From: Clostridia bacterium
GTDB taxonomy: Bacteria > Bacillota > Clostridia > Christensenellales > UBA3700
Assembly: GCA_029068165.1 (NCBI GenBank)
Contig: JAIEDA010000011.1
Coordinates: 188,058-252,057, forward strand
Direction: 5' to 3'
Length of the DNA: 64,000 nt
Positions within the stretch are counted from its first letter, which is position 1, and each line of letters begins with the position of its first letter. The notes beneath the pieces are model-generated. The model was not told the origin of the DNA. It did no database searches and saw only the letters and a program-made list of their open reading frames with translations. The translations under genes were made by a program, and so were the position numbers. Positions 36,499 to 46,351 of this stretch are shown piece by piece.

Positions 36499-36747
36499 TT
36501 AAAGACAAAACGTAAGTCTACACAAACAGTACGCGAAATCAAAAAGTATACCCCCTACTCCGCTTAAAAATATTTTAAAACAGTCGGCTCCCGTAAAGAA
36601 ATAGCTTATTATACATTCCAAGCCGCCAAAGAGAATATTGGCGGTTACGAAAGGGATATGCCGTCTTTTATATCCGAGAATGTACCTGAATATTATCCCG
36701 AAAGCCGCGCCTATTATATATATCGAAAAAAGTTCGTAAATCTTCAT
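36499..36747 (-). CDS. Possible small membrane protein
   Basis: An open frame for 82 residues starting MKIYELFSIYIIGAAFGIIF, with about three hydrophobic segments and a final FDFAYCLCRLTF. Composition and a TATATT box five bases before the ATG make it plausible, but no -35 box or ribosome site is present. It is loosely reminiscent of YabQ-type spore-cortex proteins; I do not claim that. It may be non-coding. The rest of 36748-36980 holds the next gene's promoter. Confidence 0.35.
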   Translation of the reverse strand: MKIYELFSIYIIGAAFGIIFRYILGYKRRHIPFVTANILFGGLECIISYFFTGADCFKIFLSGVGGILFDFAYCLCRLTFCL

Positions 36748-36980
36748 ATTAAAATATACTAAAGCTTTTTGCGCTAAATGACGGCTTTTTAATTGACTTG
36801 CAAAGGTTATTACAATATAGAAACCTATTTGACCTTCGCATTGACGCCGCGATAATACGTAATCTTTGTCGAATAGCGATTTTTTACGCAATTTGTTGCG
36901 CATTGGCTTTCGTTGCCTTGCATAGCAACGCGTCGATATGATATACTAAAAACGTTGGTCCTTGCATATTATAAAGGGCT

Positions 36981-38297
36981 ATGGGAAAGAAAATGGCAAA
37001 ATCGTTGGAAACTTGGAGCAAACTGGACAATTCCGCAAAGATTTATCCTATGCTCGTAAGTAAGAAAAATCAAAATATTTTCCGACTAAGCGTTACGCTC
37101 AAAGAAGAGGTTGACGCTGAAATTTTGCACAACGCTTTGACTATAACTCTCGGCAGGTTCCCCGGCTTTCAAGTAAGACTTATGAAAGGAGCGTTTTGGT
37201 ACTACTTCGACGCAAACTCCGCTAAAGTCAAAGTCTATCCGCTCGACCCTATGTCGTTCAAAAAGATTACCGATAAAAATTGTAACGGCTATTGCTTTAG
37301 AGTCAGCTATTTCCAAAAACAAATTATTTGCGACTTTTTCCACGCGATATGCGACGCGACTGGCGCTGCGGAATTCGTCAAAAGCTTAGCTTATACCTAT
37401 TTGAACCTTACCGGTAAAGACGTCTACTCCGACCAAAAAATTCTCACGGTCGGCTCGCCCGTCAGCAAGGAAGAACTTGAGGATTCCTTTCTCGCCAACT
37501 ACAAAAAAGTGTCTTTGAGTAAGCTGAAAGTAAAAGATTTGCAAGGCAAAAAAGCCTATCATATCGAGGGCATTTTGTTCAATAACGCCGGAAACGGCAT
37601 TATCCATATGTTTTGCGACGTAAAGCAGGTTTTGGACGTTTGTCACGCGAGAAACTGCACTATGACGGAATATCTCGGCGCGCTGTTTATATCGTCGATA
37701 TTCGAAACGCAAATCAAAGGGAAAGTAGAAAACGCAAACGATATTCAGCTTTTCGTGCCTATCAATTTGCGTAAGATTTTCCCGTCCAAAACTCTTCGCA
37801 ACTTCTCGCTCTTCTCGCGCGTAGGCGCCAATCCTTATGAAGATACGAGCATAGAGCGACTGATTGAAATAATGCACGAACATCTAGTACGCGATACCGA
37901 CAAGGCTCTTCTAATGGATAAAATATCCACGACGGTTTGGGCGGAAAAGTTTTTCCTAATACGTTTCATACCGCTGTTTATGAAAAGAATTTTCTTCAAC
38001 TTTTCAAATACGTTTTTCGGCAAGAGCAAAAAGACGGCTACCCTTTCCAACTTCGGAATTTTCGATATTCCGGACAGTATGAAAGAACATATCGAAAACG
38101 TGAGCTTTGCTATATCGTCCAACGCGGTCACTCCGCTTTCGCTGTCGATCATCTCCTGCAACGACAAGCTGAGCATAACGTTCACAAGACGAATCACCGA
38201 TACGAATATAGAAAAGCAGTTTGCAAAATATCTTGCCGACGACGGAATAGATTTGACGGTTACGTCCAACTTTTGGGAGGTAGACAATGCGCTGTGA
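36981..38297 (+). CDS. Acetyltransferase of the condensation/alcohol-acetyltransferase fold
   Basis: A 438-residue protein similar to CoA-dependent acyltransferases: TLGRFPGFQVRLMKGAFWYY near residue 50 and the catalytic-type FFHAICDATGA near 118, where the usual HHxxxD is FHxxCD. A late DVTxxN-like NVSFAISSNAVTPLSLSIIS region follows. It may transfer acyl groups to an alcohol or polysaccharide. It overlaps the next gene by 11 bases. A -35/-10 pair TTGCAT...TATACT lies upstream. An alternative start is the ATG at 36993. Confidence 0.72.
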   Translation: MGKKMAKSLETWSKLDNSAKIYPMLVSKKNQNIFRLSVTLKEEVDAEILHNALTITLGRFPGFQVRLMKGAFWYYFDANSAKVKVYPLDPMSFKKITDKNCNGYCFRVSYFQKQIICDFFHAICDATGAAEFVKSLAYTYLNLTGKDVYSDQKILTVGSPVSKEELEDSFLANYKKVSLSKLKVKDLQGKKAYHIEGILFNNAGNGIIHMFCDVKQVLDVCHARNCTMTEYLGALFISSIFETQIKGKVENANDIQLFVPINLRKIFPSKTLRNFSLFSRVGANPYEDTSIERLIEIMHEHLVRDTDKALLMDKISTTVWAEKFFLIRFIPLFMKRIFFNFSNTFFGKSKKTATLSNFGIFDIPDSMKEHIENVSFAISSNAVTPLSLSIISCNDKLSITFTRRITDTNIEKQFAKYLADDGIDLTVTSNFWEVDNAL

Positions 38298-39003
38298 GTA
38301 TTGCAAAGTAGAAATAGGCTGCAAGAGTAAAATTTGCCCGCTTTGCCATGAAAAGCTAAGACTTGATCCTAGCGTGGATTTGCCCGCCCGAGTAGAGGAA
38401 CTCCCCTCCGCCTATCCGCAAAAAAAACACGATAAAATTCCGGTAGCCAAAAAGCTTCGTTCGTTCAGCAGTATTTATCTAAGCGTAGCTTTGGCGGTGT
38501 TTATCATCGCGGTAGCGATAAACTTAAGGCTCACTCCCGAAATATACTGGTTTGCGTTCGTAGCGGCGGTACTCGTGTACGGCTATATACTGATAAAACA
38601 TACGATACTCTCCAACAACAGCGTGGGTATAAAGATATTTTGGCAAGCGGTGTCAATACTAGTGCTGCTTTTAGCGCTCAATTACCTTGTAAAAAATCAA
38701 ACTGCCGATTACGACAAAACTTGGGTATGGGACTTCGGTTTGCCGGCGATTTTGATAGTTTCTACTCTCGTAGTGGGCATATATACCTCTATCGCTTTCC
38801 ACAAGTGGCATAGCGTAATTATCGACGCGCTTATGATTTCCGCTTTGGGCTTTATACCGCTTATACTCTTTGGCGCGGGCGTAGTCAAACAACCCGTTAC
38901 GTCTATAGCTTCCGCCTGCCTTTCTTCGGTAGCAATCATCTTTTGCTCTATCTTGGGAAGAAAAAATTTACTCTCGGAGTTCAAGAAAAAATTCCACGTC
39001 TAA
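38287..39003 (+). CDS. DUF6320-type zinc-ribbon membrane protein
   Basis: A 238-residue protein beginning with a zinc-ribbon-like CEYC...CPLC (MRCEYCKVEIGCKSKICPLC) and followed by about six transmembrane segments. Proteins of this type are usually found next to condensation-type acyltransferases, as here. The 11-base overlap with the upstream gene supports co-translation. Function unknown; the ribbon may bind the acyltransferase (inference). The 38287 ATG has GGAGG nearby. Confidence 0.75.
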   Translation: MRCEYCKVEIGCKSKICPLCHEKLRLDPSVDLPARVEELPSAYPQKKHDKIPVAKKLRSFSSIYLSVALAVFIIAVAINLRLTPEIYWFAFVAAVLVYGYILIKHTILSNNSVGIKIFWQAVSILVLLLALNYLVKNQTADYDKTWVWDFGLPAILIVSTLVVGIYTSIAFHKWHSVIIDALMISALGFIPLILFGAGVVKQPVTSIASACLSSVAIIFCSILGRKNLLSEFKKKFHV

Positions 39004-39117
39004 TAGGTTTAATAAATTGCTCAAAATTTGACGAGTATGCCTTGCAAACGTATAAAAAATATTATATAATAAAAAATGCGTAATAGGAAAAACATACTTA
39101 CGCTCAAGGAGAAAATT

Positions 39118-40071
39118 ATGTACTTAATCGGAATCGACGTAGGCGGAATGAGCATCAAAGGCGGACTCGTAACGCAAGAAGGAAATATATTGTTTAAAAC
39201 GACTCTTCCTACGGCGGAAAAGTATAACGACAGTCACGGTATCAGCGAAGATATACGCAAAGTAATTGACGCGGTAATCCAAGGCGCTAAAGTAAGCGTC
39301 GACCAAATAAAGGGAATAGGAATAGGTCAACCTGGCTCTATCGATTCCAAAAACGGAGTTATTCGCTACTCCAACAATATCGCTCTTGAAAACGTCCCCG
39401 TAATCGCTCAGCTCAAGAAATATTACGATTTGCCTATCTATATCAACAATGACGCCAACTGCGCCGCGCTCGGCGAACACGTCTTTGGCGCGGGAAAAGG
39501 CTATAACGACGTTGTTTTCGTTACGCTTGGCACGGGCGTTGGTACGGGCTTTATTATCGACGGAAAACTATTCGAGGGCAAGGACTGCGCGGGTACTGAA
39601 GGCGGTCACATGCAAATCGATATATCCGACTCGGCTTGCGCTTGCACTTGCGGTCGCAAAGGATGCTGGGAAGCTTACGCCTCCGCTACGGCGCTAATTC
39701 GCCAAACTAAATCGGCTATGGACGGCGCGCCTAATTCGCTGATGCATAAATTAGCTAAAGAAGAAGGCAAGGTATCGGGTAAGACTGCTTTTTGCGCGGC
39801 AAAGGCGGGCGACGAGGCAGGTCAAAAAGTCGTTGATAAGTACATAGATTACGTGACGAGCGGACTTATAAATCTCGTCAACATCTTCTACCCCGACGCT
39901 ATCTTGATAGGAGGCGGCATTAGCAACGAAAAAGAGTATTTGACCCAACCTATCCAAAAAGCCGTCAACGCCGCAAGATTCGGCGCTAAGTACACCCCCG
40001 ACGTGGTAATCAAGACCGCTAGTCTTAAGAACGACGCGGGAATTCTCGGAGCGGCTGCGCTTGCGCTGTAA
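39118..40071 (+). CDS. glcK: ROK-family glucokinase
   Basis: A 317-residue sugar kinase that phosphorylates glucose in the cytoplasm. The ATP-binding start GIDVGGMSIKGGLV is at residues 4-17, the phosphate-binding loop TLGTGVGTG near 140, and the zinc-binding ROK signature CACTCGRKGCWEAYAS near 178. I chose the ATG at 39118, which follows AAGGAG; the longer frame starting at 39076 has no ribosome site. It could accept other hexoses. It links to the glycosidases in the window only by inference. Confidence 0.9.
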   Translation: MYLIGIDVGGMSIKGGLVTQEGNILFKTTLPTAEKYNDSHGISEDIRKVIDAVIQGAKVSVDQIKGIGIGQPGSIDSKNGVIRYSNNIALENVPVIAQLKKYYDLPIYINNDANCAALGEHVFGAGKGYNDVVFVTLGTGVGTGFIIDGKLFEGKDCAGTEGGHMQIDISDSACACTCGRKGCWEAYASATALIRQTKSAMDGAPNSLMHKLAKEEGKVSGKTAFCAAKAGDEAGQKVVDKYIDYVTSGLINLVNIFYPDAILIGGGISNEKEYLTQPIQKAVNAARFGAKYTPDVVIKTASLKNDAGILGAAALAL

Positions 40072-40188
40072 CGAAGCTTTGCCGATATTAACGAACTAAG
40101 GCTATCGCGCTTTGATTTCGTTGATGACGATAGTATTTAAGACTTGCTAGGCTGATTGAGTTGATTAATACTAATAGAGTAAAAAATT

Positions 40189-40217
40189 ACGGAGTTGAAA
40201 TTCTCAACTCCGTTTTT
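40189..40217 (+). terminator. Terminator of glcK
   Basis: ACGGAGTTGA and TCAACTCCGT form a 10-bp stem with a 5-base loop followed by TTTTT. The 40072-40188 stretch shows nothing else. Confidence 0.88.
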
Positions 40218-40284
40218 CATATTGATTTATTGAATTTGTCCGCTTATATTTTCAAGACGATACAAAAAGCTTATTCGCATATTC

Positions 40285-41679
40285 TTACTTTCTTGAGGTT
40301 ATGGCCGCATTTATTGAGCGATACAGTGAAAGTTCGCTATCCGACGTGTCGCAGGAATAGTGCCACACCATTACTCCGCCCGCGCCCGTATCCAAAGCGT
40401 AGCAGGTCTTGTCATAAATCATTTGTACGCCGTTGTAATAACACGTTGCTTTGTAGGCTTCCCCGTCGCCTATCTTGACGTCAAGCTCTAAGCTGTTGCC
40501 CCATACGCCGAGCTTATCGGCTGCCGACGCGTAATCTCCCCAAAATGCCGCTCCGTCGGCGGGACGGGAATAGAACGGAAGTCCGAGATTTACTATACTA
40601 ATTTCCACTCCCCTTTTCTTTAACTTATACAAAGCGTTGGCGCAAGTTTCGTAGAACGAAGCGTGATTCCCTCTCTCGTCGAAAGCGTCGTAAGCCATAA
40701 GCTCTATGCTGTCGAGAAAGTCGAGTTTGTCTATAGGAAAACCGCCCTGTATCGAAAGATTCCAAAGGCTGAACGCGGCGCTTAGCCTCTTTCCCTCGCC
40801 CATCGCCGTTTTTAGCTTTTGCAAGAAGTTGCCGTATATCTTATTTGCTTTGTAAGTATACGGATATTCGTAGTCGAAAGAAACGCCGTCAAAACCGTAC
40901 TCTTGCGCAATGCCCAAGCATTCCTGAATAAGCGTTTGAGCGTTGTCGCCCATAGCTTTGCTGTGTCTTGACTGCGTATCCAGTCCGTCGCCCGTAAAAT
41001 CTAAATTGCCTAAGATAGTAAGCGTAATCCTAGCCGCGGGATTGTATTTGCGTATATTTTCTATCGCCTTGCGAAGTACCGCCGCGCCGTCTACGCTTTG
41101 TCCGTCAAACAAATAGTCTTGCAGGTGTAAATGCCCGTCCGCATCCAAGTATACGCTTCCGAATATGTTAAACTCCGTTGAAACGCTCATTTGCGGCGCC
41201 GACGTGACGTTGAGCGTATAAGCCCTTTCTACTAATATATACGACGTTACTTGAAAATCGTCTTGCGCAGTCCCGCCGATATTATAAGCTTCAAAGTCTT
41301 TTATACTCCATTCTCCGTCGCAAGCGACGACTTTGAGCGTAATGCTGTCCGTCGTAACAGTCTTGTGAGAGCAGTATTTATACTTGCCGATAAAGTCGCT
41401 TTTGTAAAGCATTTCGCCGTTTGCGTACAACTCGTAGTTGGTGATGTTTCCGCTGTTTTCTTTAAGTACGATAACGTTGAAAGTCTTTGCCGATTTGAAA
41501 GTGAACGTTATGCTGTCGCCCTCTCCGCCTTTTATCCTATTGAGGGCATATCCTTTCGCTACGTTTTCGTAGTTTTTTGAAATCGCGTTTGGCGTTGACG
41601 ACATCGAACAACCCGACAATGCCAACGCGGGACAAATCATTACGCAACATAATATAATTATCGCAAAAAATCGCTTCAT
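40285..41679 (-). CDS. GH18-family glycosidase lipoprotein (chitinase/muramidase-like)
   Basis: A 464-residue exported lipoprotein. The signal peptide ends in lipobox ALSGC with Cys near residue 24. The catalytic GH18 motif appears as DGVSFDYEYP (DxxDxDxE type, catalytic Glu present), and the conserved YDAFDE and late LDTGAGGVMVWHYSCD match family loops. An N-terminal region of about 120 residues resembles a discoidin/F5-8-like carbohydrate-binding domain. May cleave N-acetylglucosamine-containing polymers or spore-type peptidoglycan. I chose the ATG at 41679, preceded by GGGGAG, over an upstream frame start without one. Confidence 0.87.
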   Translation of the reverse strand: MKRFFAIIILCCVMICPALALSGCSMSSTPNAISKNYENVAKGYALNRIKGGEGDSITFTFKSAKTFNVIVLKENSGNITNYELYANGEMLYKSDFIGKYKYCSHKTVTTDSITLKVVACDGEWSIKDFEAYNIGGTAQDDFQVTSYILVERAYTLNVTSAPQMSVSTEFNIFGSVYLDADGHLHLQDYLFDGQSVDGAAVLRKAIENIRKYNPAARITLTILGNLDFTGDGLDTQSRHSKAMGDNAQTLIQECLGIAQEYGFDGVSFDYEYPYTYKANKIYGNFLQKLKTAMGEGKRLSAAFSLWNLSIQGGFPIDKLDFLDSIELMAYDAFDERGNHASFYETCANALYKLKKRGVEISIVNLGLPFYSRPADGAAFWGDYASAADKLGVWGNSLELDVKIGDGEAYKATCYYNGVQMIYDKTCYALDTGAGGVMVWHYSCDTSDSELSLYRSINAAITSRK

Positions 41680-41813
41680 AAAAACTCCCCTACGCTTATT
41701 ATAATATTTGGCAATTCTACCAAGATATAACCTCTTTGTCGCGAATGTGTAGCAGCTTTCTTTTATGATATATGACAATTATTTTATAAACTCGACAAAT
41801 TAAACTTTTAAAA

Positions 41814-41857
41814 AAAGAAACTCCCTTTTCATACAAGAGTTTCAAGAGAGTTTCTTT
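41814..41857 (-). terminator. Terminator at the end of the AT-rich cassette
   Basis: AAAGAAACTC and GAGTTTCTTT pair across a 24-base loop and are followed on the reverse strand by TTTTT. It closes the zinc-ribbon/coiled-coil unit. Confidence 0.65.
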
Positions 41858-41870
41858 TTTATAAGTATTA

Positions 41871-42023
41871 TTATGGCAATGCCGAACGATATAATGACGG
41901 AATGCACATTGCCTCGCCTAATCTACCACCACAGTGAGGACATACATAGCTATGAGATGTTTTATAGTAATAACTACATTTATGACATTCATAAACTGTA
42001 TAAACTTCATCGTATGCGCCCAT
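41871..42023 (-). CDS. 50-residue zinc-ribbon peptide
   Basis: A short frame missed by a length cut-off. It reads MGAYDEVYTVYECHKCSYYY, then CPHCGGRLGEAMC, giving a CxxC/CxxC zinc ribbon. The ribosome site AAGGAGGTGATAAG just upstream is the best in the window, which argues strongly that it is translated. It follows the coiled-coil protein gene by 23 bases on the same strand and shares its AT-rich codon use. Function unknown; a nucleic-acid or protein-binding accessory to the upstream gene is plausible. Confidence 0.7.
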   Translation of the reverse strand: MGAYDEVYTVYECHKCSYYYKTSHSYVCPHCGGRLGEAMCIPSLYRSALP

Positions 42024-42046
42024 TCTTATCACCTCCTTATAAATAA

Positions 42047-43405
42047 TTATTTATTTTTAATCTTACTGTTGAGTTGTTTCATTTGATCAACTATTTCAAG
42101 ACTTGAAACATTAGCTTTTGCTAGTAATGCATTTGTAAGTGTATGTTTGGTTATCATTAAATTAGACGCAGTTTTTATATCGCCCGCAATATCTTCAATT
42201 CTACCATTCGTATTACAAACCTCTCTATTTAATTCAGCCATTTGAATAAATTGTACTTCCAACTGATTAAATAATGACTCAAATTTTGAAATCCCTAGTT
42301 CGTGAAAATTTTCTTTTATGTTACCGCTTATTGCTTGACTTGCTTCTTTAATGCTATTTTTATAATTACTGTTCCTGCGTTCAAAATCCACTAATTGCAA
42401 TGCTTCTTTAATGCTATCCGCTCTACCTGTTTCATAATTGAAAATAACAAAATCTAGACTTTCCCAATCTCTTATATCAAGTGTTGACGAATACAATTCT
42501 ATCAACGTTTTTGTAATTAATTGACACTGAGTTAAAATCTGCAAAGACATTTGATTGTTATTTTGTATCTTATTTTCATACTCGTCTAGCATTTTATTTT
42601 CTTTTTTATTTAATTCTTCATTTTGATGTTCTATGTCTTTATATCCAACTTCAAGCTTATATTTCGCAACATAATCGTGGTAGTTATATAAATAAACAAT
42701 AGCCGAAGGCAAAAAAATCATATATGTTTTAATGATTTGATTTTCCATTTTGCTAAATTGATAATCGGCACCTTTTAATACGTCTACTAATTCGTTTATA
42801 GTATTTAAACCAATATTAGTATCAATATTTTCGTCTTTTTGCGCTTCTTTTTTAATAGTTTTAAAATACTTATCTTTTTTTATAGATTTTAATACTTCCC
42901 TTTCGCTTGTATGGCCGATATATACAAATGGAAATGCAATTATATCAAAAAGAATAATAGGAATAGAAATAGGTAGTATTAATATTGCGGCAAAAATATG
43001 TGCGATAATCGAAAAAATCATCCATATTCCACTTCCCCAATCGCCATTCTCATCTACTATCTCGTCAATAAACTCATGTAAAAAATCCCATATTGACGGT
43101 ATACTTTTTCTTGTAAAACGAAAAAAAGCATTACTTTTTTCTTTTAATTCTTGATATACATTTATTACTCTTTTAGAAGAACCGGTATAAATTACGTTGG
43201 CATCTTCTTTAAACTTATTTACTTCCTGCTCTATATAAGTTTTATTGAGTACTTTTTTTGATTGTTGTAATTGATAAATATCTTCTTGCATTTGACTTAT
43301 TTTAGCGTTATCTTCTATCAATTCATCGCATTTTTGTGATATCAAAGACAATCCTGCCCGCAAAGCATACATTTTTTCTAATTCTTCTTGCTTTTTACTT
43401 TCCAA
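42047..43405 (-). CDS. AT-rich coiled-coil membrane protein, unknown
   Basis: A 452-residue protein. Residues 1-75 and about 250-450 are heptad-rich coiled coils. Two strongly hydrophobic segments lie near 125-165 (IWMIFSIIAHIFAAILILPI onward) and a weaker one near 225-245. No catalytic motif is visible. The start is TTG at 43405 with GGAG seven bases upstream. Codon use is far more AT-rich than neighbouring genes, a sign of transfer. It diverges from a Cro/C1 repressor across a palindromic operator and is transcribed from a perfect promoter. A membrane-associated phage-defence or toxin-like role is possible but unproven. Confidence 0.75.
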   Translation of the reverse strand: MESKKQEELEKMYALRAGLSLISQKCDELIEDNAKISQMQEDIYQLQQSKKVLNKTYIEQEVNKFKEDANVIYTGSSKRVINVYQELKEKSNAFFRFTRKSIPSIWDFLHEFIDEIVDENGDWGSGIWMIFSIIAHIFAAILILPISIPIILFDIIAFPFVYIGHTSEREVLKSIKKDKYFKTIKKEAQKDENIDTNIGLNTINELVDVLKGADYQFSKMENQIIKTYMIFLPSAIVYLYNYHDYVAKYKLEVGYKDIEHQNEELNKKENKMLDEYENKIQNNNQMSLQILTQCQLITKTLIELYSSTLDIRDWESLDFVIFNYETGRADSIKEALQLVDFERRNSNYKNSIKEASQAISGNIKENFHELGISKFESLFNQLEVQFIQMAELNREVCNTNGRIEDIAGDIKTASNLMITKHTLTNALLAKANVSSLEIVDQMKQLNSKIKNK

Positions 43406-43437
43406 TCTTCTTCTCCGTAGTTGTTATTATTAATAAC

Positions 43438-43466
43438 ATTATATTAGGTCAAAAGACCTATGTCAA
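43438..43466 (-). promoter_or_regulatory. Consensus promoter of the coiled-coil gene
   Basis: On the reverse strand TTGACA (43461-43466), exactly 17 bp, TATAAT (43438-43443). The spacer contains the palindrome TAGGTCTTTTGACCTA, so a bound repressor would block the polymerase. Confidence 0.85.
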
Positions 43467-43483
43467 GACTTTTGACCTAATAT
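43441..43483. promoter_or_regulatory. Palindromic operator between divergent genes
   Basis: Two perfect 15-bp arms, ATATTAGGTCAAAAG (43441-43455) and CTTTTGACCTAATAT (43469-43483), flank 13 bases. The left side also forms the shorter palindrome TAGGTC-AAAA-GACCTA. It overlaps both promoters and is the natural binding site of the adjacent repressor. Confidence 0.85.
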
Positions 43484-43499
43484 TGTCTATAATCTAAAT

Positions 43500-43700
43500 A
43501 TGCCTTATTGCGAAGTAATTAAAGAAATAATGCTTGCAAACAATCTCAGTCAGCAAAAATTTGCTGACATTATTGGCGTAAATCAAACGACTATTAGTCA
43601 GTGGCTTCTAGGCAGGAAAAAACCAAGTTATGACAATATCTTGTCAATCTATGAAAAATTTGATATTGAACCTAACGTATTATTTGGCATAAAATATTGA
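43500..43700 (+). CDS. Cro/C1-type (Xre) helix-turn-helix repressor
   Basis: A 66-residue DNA-binding protein consisting of little more than the helix-turn-helix: IMLANNLSQQKFADIIGVNQ and TTISQWLLGRKKPSYDNILS. It matches phage-type Cro/C1 repressors. The ATG lies six bases after a TATAAT box (43488-43493) and has no ribosome site, so the mRNA should be leaderless. It probably regulates itself and the divergent coiled-coil gene through the operator between them. Confidence 0.9.
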   Translation: MPYCEVIKEIMLANNLSQQKFADIIGVNQTTISQWLLGRKKPSYDNILSIYEKFDIEPNVLFGIKY

Positions 43701-43710
43701 TATAAAACAA

Positions 43711-43742
43711 ACACGGCTGTCGCAATAACGACAGCCGTGTTG
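43711..43742. terminator. Bidirectional terminator between repressor gene and gyrA
   Basis: AACACGGCTGTCG and CGACAGCCGTGTT form a 13-bp stem with a 6-base loop. The forward side is followed by GATTTTT. It serves the repressor gene and, read leftward, gyrA. Confidence 0.85.
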
Positions 43743-43774
43743 ATTTTTCTTATCTTTTATAGATATATTGCGAA

Positions 43775-46336
43775 TTATTCTTCGCTTTGCGTTTCGCCGG
43801 ACTGCTCAACCGCTTGCTCTCCTTGCTGCTCTTGCGGAGCGTTTTCAGCCGTTTCAGTAGCGGTCGGAGCTTCCTCTTCGTCTTGGTGAGGAACTATTGT
43901 AAACGCTACGACTTTAGCTTTGTCGTCTTTCATTCTCATTACCTTAACGCCTTGAGTGTTCCTGCCTATCTTGGAGATTTCGTCGGCTTTCACTCTAATG
44001 ATAATACCGTTGTCGGCAATTATCATTACGTCGTCGGTAGCAGGATTGACAAGTTTGAGATTTACGACGTTGCCCGTCTTGTCGTTGAGTACGCCCACTT
44101 TGATACCGCTTCCCGCTCTTCCTTGTACGCGGTACTCGTCAAGATCGGTACGCTTGCCGTAACCGTTTTCGGTAATCGTAAGCACTTCGCAACCCTCTTT
44201 GACGATAGCCATATCGACTACGACTTCGCCCTTATCAAGACGTATAGATTTTACGCCCATACTCGTCCTTCCCGTAGCTCTTACGCCCTCTTCGGCAAAT
44301 CTAATACACTTGCCGCCGCTGGAAGCCAAGATAATATCCTCGTCGCCGCGAGTAAGCTGAACGCCGATAAGTTCGTCCTCTTCGCTTGCAAACGTAATCG
44401 CCTTTTTGCCGTTGGCGTTGATGCGTACAAACTCGTCAAGCGTAGTCTTTTTGATAAGACCTTGCTTGGTAGCCATCATCAAGAAGCCTTTGCTATCTTT
44501 AGGTACGGGTACGTAAGCGTTGATAACTTCGCCCGGCTCGAGGTTGAGCAGGTTGATAATTGCTCTACCCTTTGCGCCCTTGCTTGCTTCGGGTATTTGA
44601 TAACCCTTAGCGCGATAGACCTTGCCCTTATTTGAGAAGAAAAGAATATTGTCGTGAGTGGACGTAGTAATAACGTTTTCGACAAAGTCCTCTTCCTTGG
44701 TCTTATGAGCGGTTACGCCCACGCCGCCGCGGCGTTGAGCTTTGTACTCGTCAACCGGCATACGCTTGATATAACCGTTGTGAGTAATGGACAGTATTAC
44801 GTCCTCTACTTCTATCAAATCTTCGATGTCGATGTCCGAATAGTCGTAGGTTATTTCCGAACGGCGAGGTTCGTTGTACTTGTCCTTTATCTCCAAAAGT
44901 TCCGTCTTGATAATATCGACTACTCTTTGCGGATTTGCGAGGATATCTCTCAAATCGGCGATGACTTTTTCAAGCTCGGCAAGTTCTTCTTGTATTTTTT
45001 CTACTTCCAAAGCGGTAAGTCTTTGCAATCTCATCTCAAGGATAGCGACGGCTTGCTTGTCGCTGAGTTCGAATCTCGAGGTCAAGTTTTCAATAGCCGA
45101 CTGCCTGTCTTTGGACTTTTTGATAGTTTCGATAACCTCGTCGATATTCGTCAACGCCTTTACCAAACCAAGCAAGATATGTTCTCTCTCGAGCGCCTTG
45201 TCGAGGTCGAATTGCGTTCTTCTCGTAATAACCGACTTTTGGTGCTTAACGTACTCTTGAAGAATTTCTTTCAGGTTGAGTATCTTCGGCGTGCCGTCTA
45301 CGAGCGCAAGCATTATCATAGAGAACGAAATTTGCAACTGCGTATGCTTATACAGCATATTTAGCACGACTTGCGGATTTGCGTCTTTTTTCACGTCTAT
45401 GACTATTCTCATACCCTCTTTGTCGGAGAGCTCGTGAATATCGGCGATACCTTCGATACGCTTTTGCTTTACAAGGTCAGCCATATTCTCAATGAGTTTT
45501 GCCTTGTTGACCTGATACGGAATTTCAGTAATAGTAATCTTGGACTTGCCGCCGTTGGGGTTTTCCTCAATCTCCGCCTTAGCGCGGATAATGCAGTTGC
45601 CTCTACCCGTGCGGTAAGCTTTCTTGATAGCTCCGCCGCCCATAATATACGCTCCCGTCGGAAAGTCGGGCGCAGGGATAAAGTCCATAAGCGATTCTAT
45701 ATCCAAATCGGGGTTTTCCAAAAGCGCTATCGTGCCGTCGATAACTTCGCCGAGATTGTGAGGAGGAATAGACGTAGCCATACCTACCGCTATACCGTCC
45801 GAACCGTTGACGAGCAAGTTGGGGTATCTCGACGGAAGAACTACAGGTTGTTCTCTCGTGTCGTCGAAGTTGGGATAAAAGTCTACCGTCTTTTTATCGA
45901 TACCTCTTATCATTTCGTCGGCTATTTTGCTCAGTCTTGCTTCCGTATAACGGTACGCGGCCGCGGGGTCGCCGTCGACCGAACCGAAGTTTCCGTGACC
46001 GTCTACAAGCGTACATCTTATTGAGAAGTCTTGAGCAAGTCTAACCAATGCGTCGTAGACCGACGAATCGCCGTGCGGGTGGTATTTACCAAGCACGTCG
46101 CCGACGATCAAAGCGCACTTTCTATACGGCTTGTCGGACGTAAGTCCCAATTCGTTCATAGCGTACAAAATACGCCTGTGAACGGGCTTCAAACCGTCGC
46201 GTACGTCGGGGATAGCTCTTGATACGTTTACCGCCATTGCATAAGCGATAAAAGAGGTTTTCATCTCGCTGATAGCGTCTACGTCGACAACGTTCGTCTT
46301 GTCAAGCATTTCAAAAATATCTTTCTTATCTTCCAT
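43775..46336 (-). CDS. gyrA: DNA gyrase subunit A
   Basis: An 853-residue subunit that cuts and rejoins DNA while gyrase introduces negative supercoils. The catalytic Tyr is in [13 protein letters not shown], and the region equivalent to the quinolone pocket reads [17 protein letters not shown] with the usual Ser and Asp. The C-terminal beta-pinwheel carries the GyrA box as QRRGGVGV, where the canonical sixth position is basic. A Gln/Glu-rich acidic tail ends the protein. It lies 15 bases after gyrB in one operon. Confidence 0.95.
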   Translation of the reverse strand: MEDKKDIFEMLDKTNVVDVDAISEMKTSFIAYAMAVNVSRAIPDVRDGLKPVHRRILYAMNELGLTSDKPYRKCALIVGDVLGKYHPHGDSSVYDALVRLAQDFSIRCTLVDGHGNFGSVDGDPAAAYRYTEARLSKIADEMIRGIDKKTVDFYPNFDDTREQPVVLPSRYPNLLVNGSDGIAVGMATSIPPHNLGEVIDGTIALLENPDLDIESLMDFIPAPDFPTGAYIMGGGAIKKAYRTGRGNCIIRAKAEIEENPNGGKSKITITEIPYQVNKAKLIENMADLVKQKRIEGIADIHELSDKEGMRIVIDVKKDANPQVVLNMLYKHTQLQISFSMIMLALVDGTPKILNLKEILQEYVKHQKSVITRRTQFDLDKALEREHILLGLVKALTNIDEVIETIKKSKDRQSAIENLTSRFELSDKQAVAILEMRLQRLTALEVEKIQEELAELEKVIADLRDILANPQRVVDIIKTELLEIKDKYNEPRRSEITYDYSDIDIEDLIEVEDVILSITHNGYIKRMPVDEYKAQRRGGVGVTAHKTKEEDFVENVITTSTHDNILFFSNKGKVYRAKGYQIPEASKGAKGRAIINLLNLEPGEVINAYVPVPKDSKGFLMMATKQGLIKKTTLDEFVRINANGKKAITFASEEDELIGVQLTRGDEDIILASSGGKCIRFAEEGVRATGRTSMGVKSIRLDKGEVVVDMAIVKEGCEVLTITENGYGKRTDLDEYRVQGRAGSGIKVGVLNDKTGNVVNLKLVNPATDDVMIIADNGIIIRVKADEISKIGRNTQGVKVMRMKDDKAKVVAFTIVPHQDEEEAPTATETAENAPQEQQGEQAVEQSGETQSEE

Positions 46337-46351
46337 TTCTCTCCCCTCCTA

